From NCBI RefSeq assembly GCF_029937755.1, contig NZ_JAPYPG010000001.1, positions 558,001-622,000 on the forward strand: a DNA stretch of 64,000 nucleotides, in the 5' to 3' direction. Positions 45,113 through 54,260 of the stretch are shown piece by piece. Position 1 is the stretch's first letter. The number at the start of each line of letters is the position of its first letter. This DNA is from Henriciella sp. (GTDB lineage Bacteria; Pseudomonadota; Alphaproteobacteria; Caulobacterales; Hyphomonadaceae). Under the pieces are notes generated by a model, which saw only the letters and a list, made by a program, of their open reading frames with translations, was not told where the DNA came from and did no database searches. A program made the translations under genes and the position numbers.

Positions 45113-48100
45113 CTAGAATTCGTAGCGCACACCGAAGCGGATCTCGTAGCGAGACGCGTCGCCGATGCGGCTCTCGCAACGCTCGGTCGGGGTGCCGGTC
45201 GCATCGACCGTGCACTGACGCGGGAAGCCAGCCTGGCGCAGGATGCCCCACTCGTCGTTGAGGAGGTTGGTCAGGTTGTCGACCACCACGAAGCCCGAAG
45301 CCACATGGTCGTTCGGCAGCAGGAATTCCTGCTCGACCTTGAGGTCGACCTTGCCCCACCAGGAGCCTTCCTCGTCGTTGCGCACCTGACCGGCGGCCAG
45401 GAACGGGTTACCTTCGAGGAACGGCGTGAAGCCGGTGATGTTGTTCGGGTTCTCGTCGATGGTCAGGCTGTACGGGAGCCCCGAATTGGCCTGGCCGAAG
45501 AGCGAGAACCGCGTGGTGTTGTCACCGAAGAACTCGTGCTCATAGTTCACCAGAGCGGTGAAACGATGCTTGATGTTGTAGTCCGACGTAGCGGCCGACA
45601 CATCCTGCGGGTCCGAGAAGGCACGGTTCACATAGTTCGAGAAGGCGACCGACGAGGTCATCGGGTGCACATCCTCGGCGTCCGAGTATGCATAGCCGAA
45701 CGACCAGTTGAGACCGAAGTCGTACTGCTTGGCGATCGAGCCCGAGAGAAGCAGGGACTTCGCATCGCTGTCGGAGTTGGTCAGCACGAAGGCCGGTTCA
45801 CGAACGCTGGAGTAGGTCGGGTAGACGCGGCCATCCGGGCCGGTTGTCGTACCAGTCTGCTCAAGGTCGCCACGGATCCAGACGGCGCTGTTTTCCGTGA
45901 TCGTGTAGAGAGCATCAGCCGAGAGGACATAGTCGTTGCCCAGGCCCGGGATGTCGACATACTTGGTCGCGCCGAGCGACATCTTCACTTCGTATGGAAG
46001 CTTGAAGTCAGGATCGAGGTAGTTGATCTCGAAGTTCGACCCTGCGCCAGCAGCAACGGCATCAGCCATGTCTTCCGGAATACAGTAGCCAGGTCCGGTC
46101 GGAACGCCGTCTTCACACATCACGTAAGGGATGTCGAAGATGGACGGGCCACCATTCTGCTCGAGACCGAAGTCGCCACCATCAGCACCGAACTGCAGAA
46201 CGTTGTTCGCGGAATAGGTGTTGGACAGCCAGACGTTCGGGTTACCGCCGGAATAGACGCCGATACCACCACGAAGGTCGAGGTCTTCGTTGATGTCCCA
46301 GGTGAAGCCGACACGCGGCTGGAGCAGGCCTTCGCCGTCGAGGGTCTGACCGTTGCTGAAGCCATAGTCAGCGAGGAAGTCCGGATTGGTCTCCGGCTTG
46401 TCGTCGGTGGTGTACCAGTCATAGCGCAGACCAGCGGTCAGGACGAAGCCGGTGCCGAAGTCATACTCGTCCTGGGCGTACAGCGTGTTGATCGCATAAC
46501 CCCAGTCAGCAGCGGCATCTTCCGGGTTACCGGACGGTGCGTTATTGTAGTTGATGTTGTCAGCGAGACCGAGTTCGAAGTTCTCGATGGCCGGATCGAA
46601 CACGCCCGGCAGCGTTGCGCCGCTGTTGCCGTCGAAGTCGATTTCGGTCTCGGTGTGCTGGACGAACAGGTTGAAGACGTCGAGTTCTTCACGCTCATAG
46701 CCGAACGAGATATTGTGGCTGTCGACCGTGTAGAAGCCTTTGAGGGCGAGGTTGAACGTCTCGTAGTTCAGCACGTTGGACTGACGGCTGTCGTCGCCAC
46801 CAAGGTAGACATCGACATCGTCGGTCTCGATCGTGATTTCGCCGAAGTCGGTGCCGCCGATCGAGTTCTGGCGGTTGTTCAGCTCAGAATAACCGACGCG
46901 GACTTCCGTGGAGAAATTCGGCGTCCAGTCAGAGTAGAGCGAGCCGACATAGGCTTCGAGTTTCGCCCCACGCTCATAAAGGTGGTTCGAGAATTCGAGT
47001 TCGCTGAGGTCACCATCGGACTGCGAGATGTTGAAGCCGTCATTGTAGTTGTAGGTGAAGGCTGCACGATGGTCGTCGTTGATGTTCCAGTCGAGCTTGA
47101 TGAGGATTTTTTCGTCTTCATTGTCGAAGCTCGTCGGGATTTCACCCGGGTCGTACTGGTAGATTTCACGGGCGATGCGGAGGATCTCGTCGACCTCGGC
47201 CTGCGTGATGTTCACTTCGTTGACGGCACCCGAGCCAATCGGGCCGCGGTCGAAGAGGTTGGCGCCTTCCAGTTTCTCGTAAGCCGCGAAGAAGAACAGC
47301 TTGTCCTTGATGATCGGACCGCTGATGCCGAAGCCATAGCGGTACTCGTCATACTCACCGGTGGTGATGTCGTCGCCTTCGAGGCTGTCGGCGCGCAGGC
47401 CGTCATTGGTGTAGTCGGCGAAAGCGTATCCGTGGATCTCGTTGCTGCCCGACTTGGTGACGGCGTTGATGTTACAGGCCGAGAAGCCACCATACTGCAC
47501 GTCGAACGGAGCGAGCTCGACAGAGACCTGCTCGATGGCGTCGTAGGAGAACGGGATACGCTCGGTCGGGTAGCCGTTCGAGTTCAGGCCGAAATTGTCG
47601 TTCAGCTTGACGCCGTCAACGGTCAGCGAGTTGAAGCGCGAGTTCTTGCCGGCACACTGGACGGAGTTGATGTCGCCGCGCGACTCATCGACGTAGACGC
47701 GCGGGTCGATACGCAGGACGTCGGTGATGTTGCGGTTGATGGCTGGAGCTTCCTGCAGCGTCTCGAGGCCGAAGGTGGCCGAAGGGCCAACAGCGACTTG
47801 CGCATAGTCGGACGCTGAACCCGTGACGACAACCGTTTCCATCGTGCGGTTGCCTTCGGAGAGGGAGAAGTTGACCTCGGATGTGTCACCGAGGGTCAGC
47901 ATCACGCCCGGGACTTCCTGGCTCTGGAAGTCCGAAGCCATGACGGAAACGGAGTACGTGCCGCCGACAGGCAGGTTGCGGATCGTGAACTGACCATTCG
48001 ACGTCGTCGTGGTTGTGCGAACGAGGCCGGTAGAATCATCGCGGATGACGATGTCTGCATTGGCGACCGGTGCGCCAGCTTCATCGGTTACAGTGCCGCG

Positions 48101-48199
48101 GATGCCGGACGAGGTCACCTGCGCTTCGGCAGGTGCGACGATGGCTGCGGTGGCCATGATGGCTGCAGCAACGCCGGAATAAAGCTTCCAGTTGGACAT
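45113..48199 (-). CDS. Oar-like TonB-dependent receptor with carboxypeptidase-regulatory domain
   Basis: 1028 residues. Signal peptide (LYSGVAAAIMATAAIVAPAEA), then a carboxypeptidase-regulatory-like beta domain (GIRGTVTDEAGAPVANADIV, TTTSNGQFTIRNLPVGGTYS), a plug (TVVVTGSASDYAQVAVGPSA, SRFNSLTVDGVKLNDNFGLN) and a very large barrel ending ASRYEIRFGVRYEF. This is the Oar/SusC-like layout linked to uptake of large or peptide ligands. Paired cysteines (CEDGVPTGPGYC, CTVD...RCES) suggest loop disulfides. Its upstream region has a Pho-box-like repeat shared with pstS, so phosphate-source uptake is possible. Confidence 0.9.
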   Translation of the reverse strand: MSNWKLYSGVAAAIMATAAIVAPAEAQVTSSGIRGTVTDEAGAPVANADIVIRDDSTGLVRTTTTTSNGQFTIRNLPVGGTYSVSVMASDFQSQEVPGVMLTLGDTSEVNFSLSEGNRTMETVVVTGSASDYAQVAVGPSATFGLETLQEAPAINRNITDVLRIDPRVYVDESRGDINSVQCAGKNSRFNSLTVDGVKLNDNFGLNSNGYPTERIPFSYDAIEQVSVELAPFDVQYGGFSACNINAVTKSGSNEIHGYAFADYTNDGLRADSLEGDDITTGEYDEYRYGFGISGPIIKDKLFFFAAYEKLEGANLFDRGPIGSGAVNEVNITQAEVDEILRIAREIYQYDPGEIPTSFDNEDEKILIKLDWNINDDHRAAFTYNYNDGFNISQSDGDLSELEFSNHLYERGAKLEAYVGSLYSDWTPNFSTEVRVGYSELNNRQNSIGGTDFGEITIETDDVDVYLGGDDSRQSNVLNYETFNLALKGFYTVDSHNISFGYEREELDVFNLFVQHTETEIDFDGNSGATLPGVFDPAIENFELGLADNINYNNAPSGNPEDAAADWGYAINTLYAQDEYDFGTGFVLTAGLRYDWYTTDDKPETNPDFLADYGFSNGQTLDGEGLLQPRVGFTWDINEDLDLRGGIGVYSGGNPNVWLSNTYSANNVLQFGADGGDFGLEQNGGPSIFDIPYVMCEDGVPTGPGYCIPEDMADAVAAGAGSNFEINYLDPDFKLPYEVKMSLGATKYVDIPGLGNDYVLSADALYTITENSAVWIRGDLEQTGTTTGPDGRVYPTYSSVREPAFVLTNSDSDAKSLLLSGSIAKQYDFGLNWSFGYAYSDAEDVHPMTSSVAFSNYVNRAFSDPQDVSAATSDYNIKHRFTALVNYEHEFFGDNTTRFSLFGQANSGLPYSLTIDENPNNITGFTPFLEGNPFLAAGQVRNDEEGSWWGKVDLKVEQEFLLPNDHVASGFVVVDNLTNLLNDEWGILRQAGFPRQCTVDATGTPTERCESRIGDASRYEIRFGVRYEF

Positions 48200-48283
48200 G
48201 AAGAACCCCTCTTCGGTTGAACGGCTCCGGCCACCATCTAAATAAACACCGAAGCCAATTGACCGCGCCTCTATTCGCCGCGT

Positions 48284-48304
48284 GCTACAGTTTTGTGACA
48301 GTCA
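48284..48304 (-). promoter_or_regulatory. candidate Pho box upstream of the Oar-like receptor
   Basis: On the minus strand CTGTCAC-AAAA-CTGTAGC fits the Pho-box direct repeat, and a further CAGTAAC lies 11 bp upstream, so up to three repeats share the 11-bp period. The 16-mer TGACTGTCACAAAACT (48289-48304) is identical to the one before pstS. It lies 85-105 nt before the receptor start. Confidence 0.6.
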
Positions 48305-48317
48305 TGTTACTGTTCTG

Positions 48318-48329
48318 TGCACTGCAGCA
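48318..48329. repeat. TGCACTGCAGCA element, copy 2
   Basis: Exact second copy of the 12-mer at 40119-40130. It lies in the region between the Oar-like receptor and the GT39 gene, just beyond the candidate Pho box. Its regulated gene is not clear. Confidence 0.35.
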
Positions 48330-48413
48330 AAGTCGTCAAAACCCTTGCAAAAAAGCCACACTTGCCGGGCGGGGCTGGTCAAGCCGAACCACGCGCGCTA
48401 GCAGCGGGGACGC

Positions 48414-50135
48414 ATGTTCAACCGCATCAACGACCCCTCGGCCGCCGCGCGCCTTACTGCTCTGATTCTCGGAGCACTTTTACTTGTCCGGCTGGGTTGC
48501 ATCCTGCTCACCCCGCTTGAGCTGTATGCGGATGAAGCACAGTATTGGCGCTGGGGACAGACCCTGGAATGGGGGTATTACTCCAAACCGCCCCTGATTG
48601 CCTGGCTGATCCATTCGACCACTGCCATCTTCGGCGATTCGGCCTGGGCGATCCGGCTGCCGGCGCCCCTTCTGCACACGATAGCGGCCTGGTGCCTGTT
48701 CCTCCTTGGACGGACCATGGCCGGCCCGCGCATCGGACTGATGGCCGCGGTCGGCTACGCGCTGATGCCGGCGGTTTTCCTGTCCTCCACAGTCCTGTCG
48801 ACAGACGGGGTCCTGATGCCGATCTGGGCGCTCGCCCTGTGGCTGCTCTGGCGAGTGCGCGCAGGCGAGGCTGGCTGGGCCGGCTTTGCCGCGCTTGGGC
48901 TCGCCGTCGGCGCAGGCTTCCTTGCCAAGTATGCCATGCTCTACTTCGCCATCGGCATTGCCCTGGTCATGCTGATCGACGGGCCGTCACGCCGTAACCT
49001 GTTCAGCCTGAAGGGCGGGCTGGCCGCAATCCTGGCCCTCGCCGTCATCGCGCCACACCTTGTCTGGAACGCCCAGAACGACTTCGCGACCGTCGGGCAC
49101 ACGGTCGATAATGCCAATCTTGGCGGCGACCTGTTCAATCCGGAAAACGCACTGAAGTTCCTCGCCGACCAGATGGGCGTATTCGGGCCCATCAGCTTTC
49201 TCGGCCTGATCGCGGGGCTGATCTTCATGCGCCGCAGTGTCTCCGGCGAACCGGCCCGCCAGGAGCTCTGGCTGGCCTGCTTCATCGTGCCGGTGCTGGT
49301 GATCATCTTCTTCCAGTCCATCCTGTCGCGCGCCCATGCCAACTGGGCCGCAACCGCCTATCCCGCCGCCTCCGTCCTGATCGCGCTGTTCTTCCTGCGA
49401 GCCCGGACCAACCGGCCACTCTGGTTCTGGATTGCAGGCCTTACCGGGTTCGGCTTCCTTCTGGTGCCGGACTTTACGCTGACCGCCCGGATCATTGTGG
49501 GCCTTGTCTGGGCCGGCATCATCCTGGGGGCAGGCTATCTCTCGCGGTTCAAGCCGGAGGGCCTGTTCTGGACCGGCCTCGGCCTGCACAGCGTGCTTGG
49601 GCTGTTCATGATGATCGCGATGACGTTCCCGGCGGCCCTCTCCGGCCCGCTGGACCTCGACAATGCGCTGAAGCGCACACGCGGCTGGGACGCGATCTCC
49701 GACAGGCTCACCGGCTTTGTCGAGGAGACCGGTACACCGAGCGCGCTGCTCGTCGACGAGCGCGAGATCTGGCACGGGCTGGACTTTTACCTGAAGGACC
49801 GGATCGAGGCGCCCCTGATCCTGTGGCGTTACAATGAAGGCGCCCACAGCTTTGCCGAGCAGCAGCCGCTGACCGATGACATGGACGGCGATGTCCTCGT
49901 CGCGAGCTATCGCCCCAATCGCCGCCCGGCCATTGCGGCCGATTTCGAGACCTTCGAGAAAGTCGGAGAGATCAGCGTCGATCTCGGCACGCGGTCGAAT
50001 GGCTGTCCGATCGAGCGCCGCCTCGTTCTCTATCGCGCCTCCGGTTTCGATCCGCTGCCGCGCAACCAGGATTGGGTCGAGCGCTTCGACAACCAGACCA
50101 TGGATGCGCCGGAGCCTTGCCCTGCTGCGGAATGA
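48414..50135 (+). CDS. GT39-type membrane glycosyltransferase (ArnT-like)
   Basis: 573 residues with about 11 transmembrane helices. The periplasmic acidic motif after TM1 (LELYADEAQYWRWGQ) and the GYYSKPPLIAWLIH stretch are typical of polyprenyl-phosphate-sugar-dependent GT39/PMT_2 enzymes such as ArnT. They transfer a lipid-linked sugar to lipid A, other lipids or proteins on the periplasmic side. The C-terminal 120 residues form a soluble domain (ALLVDEREIWHGLDFYLKD). A gap of about 50 bp separates it from the SUV3-like helicase gene. The acceptor is unknown. Confidence 0.85.
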   Translation: MFNRINDPSAAARLTALILGALLLVRLGCILLTPLELYADEAQYWRWGQTLEWGYYSKPPLIAWLIHSTTAIFGDSAWAIRLPAPLLHTIAAWCLFLLGRTMAGPRIGLMAAVGYALMPAVFLSSTVLSTDGVLMPIWALALWLLWRVRAGEAGWAGFAALGLAVGAGFLAKYAMLYFAIGIALVMLIDGPSRRNLFSLKGGLAAILALAVIAPHLVWNAQNDFATVGHTVDNANLGGDLFNPENALKFLADQMGVFGPISFLGLIAGLIFMRRSVSGEPARQELWLACFIVPVLVIIFFQSILSRAHANWAATAYPAASVLIALFFLRARTNRPLWFWIAGLTGFGFLLVPDFTLTARIIVGLVWAGIILGAGYLSRFKPEGLFWTGLGLHSVLGLFMMIAMTFPAALSGPLDLDNALKRTRGWDAISDRLTGFVEETGTPSALLVDEREIWHGLDFYLKDRIEAPLILWRYNEGAHSFAEQQPLTDDMDGDVLVASYRPNRRPAIAADFETFEKVGEISVDLGTRSNGCPIERRLVLYRASGFDPLPRNQDWVERFDNQTMDAPEPCPAAE

Positions 50136-50186
50136 CCGCCACTTTCCGTTGAACCCTTCCCCCGAATTTTGGACACTCCAGACGCA

Positions 50187-52961
50187 ATGGCATCCCTGAA
50201 GGCCGTTCTCGGGCCGACGAATACAGGCAAGACGCATTACGCCATCGAGCGGATGATGGGCCACAGCACCGGCATGATCGGCCTGCCGCTGCGCCTGCTT
50301 GCGCGCGAAGTGTACGACCGGGTCGTGAAAGCGAAGGGCGAGAAGGCGGTCGCGCTGATTACCGGCGAAGAGCGGATCGAGCCACCGAATGCGCGCTACT
50401 GGATCTGCACGGTCGAGGCGATGCCGGTGCAGAAGCGCGTCGAATTCCTCGCCGTCGATGAAATCCAACTGGCCGAGGATGAAGACCGCGGCCACGTCTT
50501 CACCGACCGGATCCTAAAGGCCCGTGGCACCTCCGAAACGCTGCTTCTGGGCGCCGAGACGATGCGCGGCGTGCTGCGCGATCTTGACCTGGATGTCGAT
50601 GCGACCACGCGAGAGCGCTTTTCCGAGCTGCACTATGCCGGCCCGGCCAAGGTCACGAAGCTGCCGAAACGCTCCGCCGTCGTCGCCTTCTCGACCGAGC
50701 AGGTTTACGCCATTGGTGAGTTGCTGAAGCGCCAGAAGGGCGGCGCGGCGATCGTCATGGGCGCGCTCAGCCCGCGCACCCGCAATGCCCAGGTCGAACT
50801 CTACCAGTCCGGCGAAGTCGACTACCTCGTCGCCACGGACGCCATCGGCATGGGGCTCAACCTCGATGTCGACCGGATCGCCTTTGCGGCGCGGTCGAAA
50901 TTCGACGGGCGCCGCCATCGCTGGCTCTCCGCCGCCGAGGCCGGCCAGATCGCAGGGCGCGCCGGGCGCTTCCGCACCGACGGCGAATTCGGCGAAACCG
51001 GCGACTGCCCGCCTTTCGAGGAAGATATTGTCCACGCCATTGAGGAACACCGCTTCGATCCGGTGGACGACCTGCAGTGGCGCAATTCCGATCTCGACTA
51101 CCGCTCGATCAAGACGCTGATCGCGAGCCTTGCGCGCCCGTCAGGTCATCCGGCCCTGCGCCAGAACCCGCATGCGCTTGACGAATGGGTGTTGCGCCGC
51201 ATGGCAGAAGATGAAGGCATCGGCCCCGAAGTGCGTGGCGAACGGCTGGTCCGCCGACTATGGGATCTTGCCCGCCTGCCGGACTTCCGGAAAGCCGGCC
51301 ATGAGGGCCATGGGCGTCTCGTCCTCGGCCTCGCCGAGACGCTTGCCGACCCGGATGCGAGACTGGGCGACACGGCCATGGCGATGCGGCTCGAAAACCT
51401 CGAAGCCAGCGTTCCGGACATTGCCAGCCTTCAGCACAGGCTTGCCATGATCCGCACATGGACGTATGCGGCCCACCGCGACGACTGGCTCGAGAATCCG
51501 GGCTACTGGCGCGAGAAGACGCGTGAAATCGAAGACAGATTATCGGATGCTCTTCACGGCGCGCTCACATTGCGCTTTGTTGACCGAAGGACCACGGCCC
51601 TGCTCGCCGGCCTCAAAAGGGAAGACCTGCTTGTGACCGAACTTTCAGAGAATGGCGAAGTGACTGTCGAAGGCCACGTCGTCGGCAAACTCGTCGGCTT
51701 GCATTTTGAGCCGGCCTCCACGGCCAGGACGCTTGAAGGCAAGGCCGTCCGCTCGGCCGCCGTCTCGGCGCTTGGGCCGATCATGGCCGAACGCCTTGGC
51801 GAAATTGCCGGTGCGCCCGCAGACGCCTTCGCGCTGGCCGATGCCGGCACCATCAACTGGAAAGACGCCGAGATTGCCCGCCTCCTGCCCGGTCCAGACT
51901 GGCTGGCCCCGCGCCTCGAACTGATCGGCGCCGAAGATGCGGAAGCTCATCGCAAGGACGCAACGCTCAAGCGGCTGGAAGAATGGCTCGGCGCGGAAAT
52001 GCTCCGCGTCCTGCCAACGCACGCGAAACTCAAGACCGGCGAGACCGGCAAGGAACTTGAAGGCATGGCGCGCGGCCTCGCCTTCCGCCTGCTGGAAAGC
52101 GGTGCGGCCATCGACCTGCGCGAGGAAAGCCCGCCACCGAATATTACCAAGGAACAGCGCGAAGCGATGAAGGCCGCCGGCCTGCGTGCAGGACGGGTCG
52201 CCGCGCATATTCCGGAAGCCCAGAAGCCTGCCGCCCAGCGGATGATCGCTGTCCTGCAGGCAAGCCAGACGGGCGAAACCCGCCGGGTCGCGCCGGAAGG
52301 CGCTGGCTCTTTCCCGCTCGATGGCGAATGGGCCGAAAGCGAACTGCACAGCCAGGGCTATCTCCGCTTCGGCCGGCGGGCTGTGCGCGCCGATCTCGCC
52401 GAACGGCTTGGCTGGGAGATTTCCAAGCGCCGCCGCGAAGCCGGCACGCCCGCTTTCGAACTGCCGGCCGAACTCGCCTCGGTCGTCTCATGCCCGGGCG
52501 ACGAGTTTCCCGCAATCGTGAAGGGCTTCGGCCTGGCCCCTGCGGAGAAGGACCCGGAGACCGGCACCGTTACCAAGTGGCGCTATCTCTCGCGCCATCG
52601 CACTGAAGGCCCGCCGCGCGGCAAGAAACCGGCTGCTGGCGGCAGGCCTCCGAAGGGCCAGGGAGGCAACAAGTCTCACAAGGGGCGCCCGAAAGGGGCC
52701 CGCCCTGCCCCGCGCCAGCCGGATCCGGACAGCCCGTTCGCGGCTCTGGCGAGCCTGCTTCCGCCGCCGCCTCCCCCGCCGAAGCCGAAAAAGAAGAAAA
52801 AGAAAAAACCGGCCGCCAAGCCTGCCGAGTCTGACGCACAAGCGGCAGCCAAGCCTGAAACCCCGGCTCCCGAGGCCGAGGCGAACCAATCCGAAGACAC
52901 GAAAAAAGCCGAACCGCCTGCGTCTCCCGGCCCCTCCGATACCCCGGAGTCGCAGGCATAA
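50187..52961 (+). CDS. SUV3-like helicase with Lys/Pro-rich tail
   Basis: 924 residues. Residues 1-300 are a DExH helicase core related to mitochondrial RNA helicase SUV3: Walker A GPTNTGKTH, VDEIQLAEDEDRGHVFTDRI (DEIQ box), LLLGAETM, ATDAIGMGLNLD and QIAGRAGRF. A middle helical part follows. The last 130 residues are disordered and basic, with PPPPPPPKPKKKKKKKP, probably for RNA contact. It is expected to unwind RNA or RNA-DNA in decay. ATG 50187 is preferred over a TTG at 50169. The TAA overlaps the start of the S4-domain gene. Confidence 0.88.
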   Translation: MASLKAVLGPTNTGKTHYAIERMMGHSTGMIGLPLRLLAREVYDRVVKAKGEKAVALITGEERIEPPNARYWICTVEAMPVQKRVEFLAVDEIQLAEDEDRGHVFTDRILKARGTSETLLLGAETMRGVLRDLDLDVDATTRERFSELHYAGPAKVTKLPKRSAVVAFSTEQVYAIGELLKRQKGGAAIVMGALSPRTRNAQVELYQSGEVDYLVATDAIGMGLNLDVDRIAFAARSKFDGRRHRWLSAAEAGQIAGRAGRFRTDGEFGETGDCPPFEEDIVHAIEEHRFDPVDDLQWRNSDLDYRSIKTLIASLARPSGHPALRQNPHALDEWVLRRMAEDEGIGPEVRGERLVRRLWDLARLPDFRKAGHEGHGRLVLGLAETLADPDARLGDTAMAMRLENLEASVPDIASLQHRLAMIRTWTYAAHRDDWLENPGYWREKTREIEDRLSDALHGALTLRFVDRRTTALLAGLKREDLLVTELSENGEVTVEGHVVGKLVGLHFEPASTARTLEGKAVRSAAVSALGPIMAERLGEIAGAPADAFALADAGTINWKDAEIARLLPGPDWLAPRLELIGAEDAEAHRKDATLKRLEEWLGAEMLRVLPTHAKLKTGETGKELEGMARGLAFRLLESGAAIDLREESPPPNITKEQREAMKAAGLRAGRVAAHIPEAQKPAAQRMIAVLQASQTGETRRVAPEGAGSFPLDGEWAESELHSQGYLRFGRRAVRADLAERLGWEISKRRREAGTPAFELPAELASVVSCPGDEFPAIVKGFGLAPAEKDPETGTVTKWRYLSRHRTEGPPRGKKPAAGGRPPKGQGGNKSHKGRPKGARPAPRQPDPDSPFAALASLLPPPPPPPKPKKKKKKKPAAKPAESDAQAAAKPETPAPEAEANQSEDTKKAEPPASPGPSDTPESQA

Positions 52962-53251
52962 GCGACGACGTTCGCCTTGATGTGTGGCTGTGGCGTGCGC
53001 GCTTTTTCAAGACGCGCTCACTGGCCTCAAGCTTCGTCTCACGCCGCGGCGTGCGCGTCACGCGTGAGGGGACAACACGAAAACTCAACAAACCTGCGAG
53101 CAGGCTTTCACTCGCAGATGTTGTAAGTTTGCCGCTGGGGTCGCAAATAGTAGTTGTGCGCATCCTCGCTTTCGGGACCCGGCGTGGTCCGGCAAGCGAA
53201 GCGCAGGCCCTTTATGAGCGGCTCGATGCCGATGAGACAGGAGACAGGTGA
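52958..53251 (+). CDS. S4-domain RNA-binding protein (Hsp15-like), apparent AUA start
   Basis: 97 residues if started at ATA 52958. The S4 domain reads DVRLDVWLWRARFFKTRSLA, ASSFVSRRGVRVTR and PASRLSLADVV, as in ribosome-recycling Hsp15-type proteins. The conserved R-L-D before WLWRARF is lost if the first normal start (GTG 52982) is used. No ATG, GTG or TTG lies in frame between the previous in-frame region and 52958. GGAG sits 8 nt before the ATA, which overlaps the helicase TAA as ATAA. The end overlaps the TerB gene start (TGATG). Confidence 0.7.
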   Translation: MSDDVRLDVWLWRARFFKTRSLASSFVSRRGVRVTREGTTRKLNKPASRLSLADVVSLPLGSQIVVVRILAFGTRRGPASEAQALYERLDADETGDR

Positions 53252-53694
53252 TGCTGGACTCACTGAAGCGCTTCTTTTCCCGGCGGTCCGAGCCGGTCAA
53301 TCGCGGCCTTGATCCGCAGGTTGCCGCAGCCGCCCTGCTCGTCGAGGCGGCGCTTGTGGATGGCGTCTATGCCAATCTCGAAAGCGACCAGATCGCCGAG
53401 ATCCTGCTCGACAGCCTCGGCCTCGATGCCGACCGTGTCGATGACGTGCTCGCCCAGGGCGAAGAACTGGCCGAAGACGCGACCGGCGCCCATGAATTTA
53501 CCCAGCATGTGAAGAAACTCCCCATACTGGAGCGCGTGCGCGTGATAGAAGGCCTGTATCTTGTCTCGTTCGCTGATGGCGCAGCCTGCAAGTTCGAGGA
53601 AGCCTTCATCCGGCATGTCGCCAGCCTGCTGCATGTCGATGACATCCGCCGGGCCCAGGCCCGCAGGCGCGCTGAATCGCGCCACCCGCAGTGA
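53251..53694 (+). CDS. TerB-like protein
   Basis: 147 residues, all helical. AAAALLVEAALVDGVYANLESD and RVIEGLYLVSFADGAACKFEEAFIRHVA match the TerB/tellurite-resistance fold with its acidic metal-binding repeats. TerB proteins occur in stress operons and are linked to membrane or metal sensing; no other ter gene is here. AGGAGACAGG precedes ATG 53251, which shares one base with the S4 gene stop. The adjacent S4, TerB and fdxA genes are probably one transcript. Confidence 0.82.
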   Translation: MLDSLKRFFSRRSEPVNRGLDPQVAAAALLVEAALVDGVYANLESDQIAEILLDSLGLDADRVDDVLAQGEELAEDATGAHEFTQHVKKLPILERVRVIEGLYLVSFADGAACKFEEAFIRHVASLLHVDDIRRAQARRRAESRHPQ

Positions 53695-53762
53695 TTGACA
53701 CAGGCCGTCCGAGCCGCCACATGCTGCGCGCAAAACACTAAGAGCAAAGCCCAGAAACGCCC

Positions 53763-54104
53763 ATGACATATATTGTTGTCGACGCCTGCATCCGCTGCAA
53801 ATACATGGATTGCGTCGAAGTCTGCCCAGTCGACTGCTTCTATGAAGGCGAGAATATGCTCGTCATTCACCCGGATGAATGCATCGACTGCGGTGTCTGC
53901 GAACCGGAATGCCCGGTCGAAGCCATCAAGCCGGATACCGAAGACGATCCGGATTCCAAGTGGCTCAAGTTGAACACCGACTATGCCAAGGTCTGGCCGA
54001 ACATCACCCGGATGAAAGAGCCTCCTGCCGACCGCGAAGAGTTCGCGCAGGAGACCGGAAAACTCGAGAAATACTTCAGTTCCAACCCCGGTTCTGGCGA
54101 CTAG
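53763..54104 (+). CDS. fdxA: 7Fe-8S ferredoxin
   Basis: 113 residues, FdxA of the Azotobacter FdI type. [18 protein letters not shown] provides the [3Fe-4S] and part of the [4Fe-4S] ligands, and [15 protein letters not shown] the rest. The C-terminal extension [21 protein letters not shown] is typical. A cytosolic electron carrier; its partner is unknown. It lies between TerB and carD, an arrangement common in alphaproteobacteria. Confidence 0.95.
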   Translation: MTYIVVDACIRCKYMDCVEVCPVDCFYEGENMLVIHPDECIDCGVCEPECPVEAIKPDTEDDPDSKWLKLNTDYAKVWPNITRMKEPPADREEFAQETGKLEKYFSSNPGSGD

Positions 54105-54128
54105 AGAAGACCTGCCGTTACATGGCAG

Positions 54129-54174
54129 TTGTGAAATAGTCGTTTTTCTGATATATATTAACGGTCAAACCGTT
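54129..54174 (+). promoter_or_regulatory. predicted carD promoter with adjoining dyad
   Basis: TTGTGA (54129-54134), 17-nt spacer, TATATA (54152-54157) form a plausible housekeeping promoter. AACGGTCAAACCGTT (54160-54174), a perfect 15-bp dyad, overlaps the expected transcription start and could be an operator. Confidence 0.5.
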
Positions 54175-54179
54175 TGAGG

Positions 54180-54233
54180 GAGCCCGAACACATCTCCGGA
54201 TCGACTTTAGATGTCACCGGAGGGTGCGGGCTC
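54180..54233 (+). promoter_or_regulatory. structured carD 5' leader with alternative stems
   Basis: An outer stem GAGCCCG (54180-54186) / CGGGCTC (54227-54233) encloses two competing inner stems: CTCCGG (54194-54199) / CCGGAG (54217-54222), and ACATCT (54190-54195) / AGATGT (54209-54214). The two share bases 54194-54195 and cannot form together. The carD start is 27 nt downstream. It does not match any riboswitch I know. Confidence 0.5.
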
Positions 54234-54260
54234 TTGTTGCGTAGAAAGGCTCACGATTCC

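Noticed and set aside
45305-47818. An 837-codon open frame antisense to the Oar-like receptor
   Set aside because: It mirrors the codon pattern of the receptor, has no recognisable domain, and high-GC genes often leave the antisense frame open. The receptor is a full, family-consistent protein.
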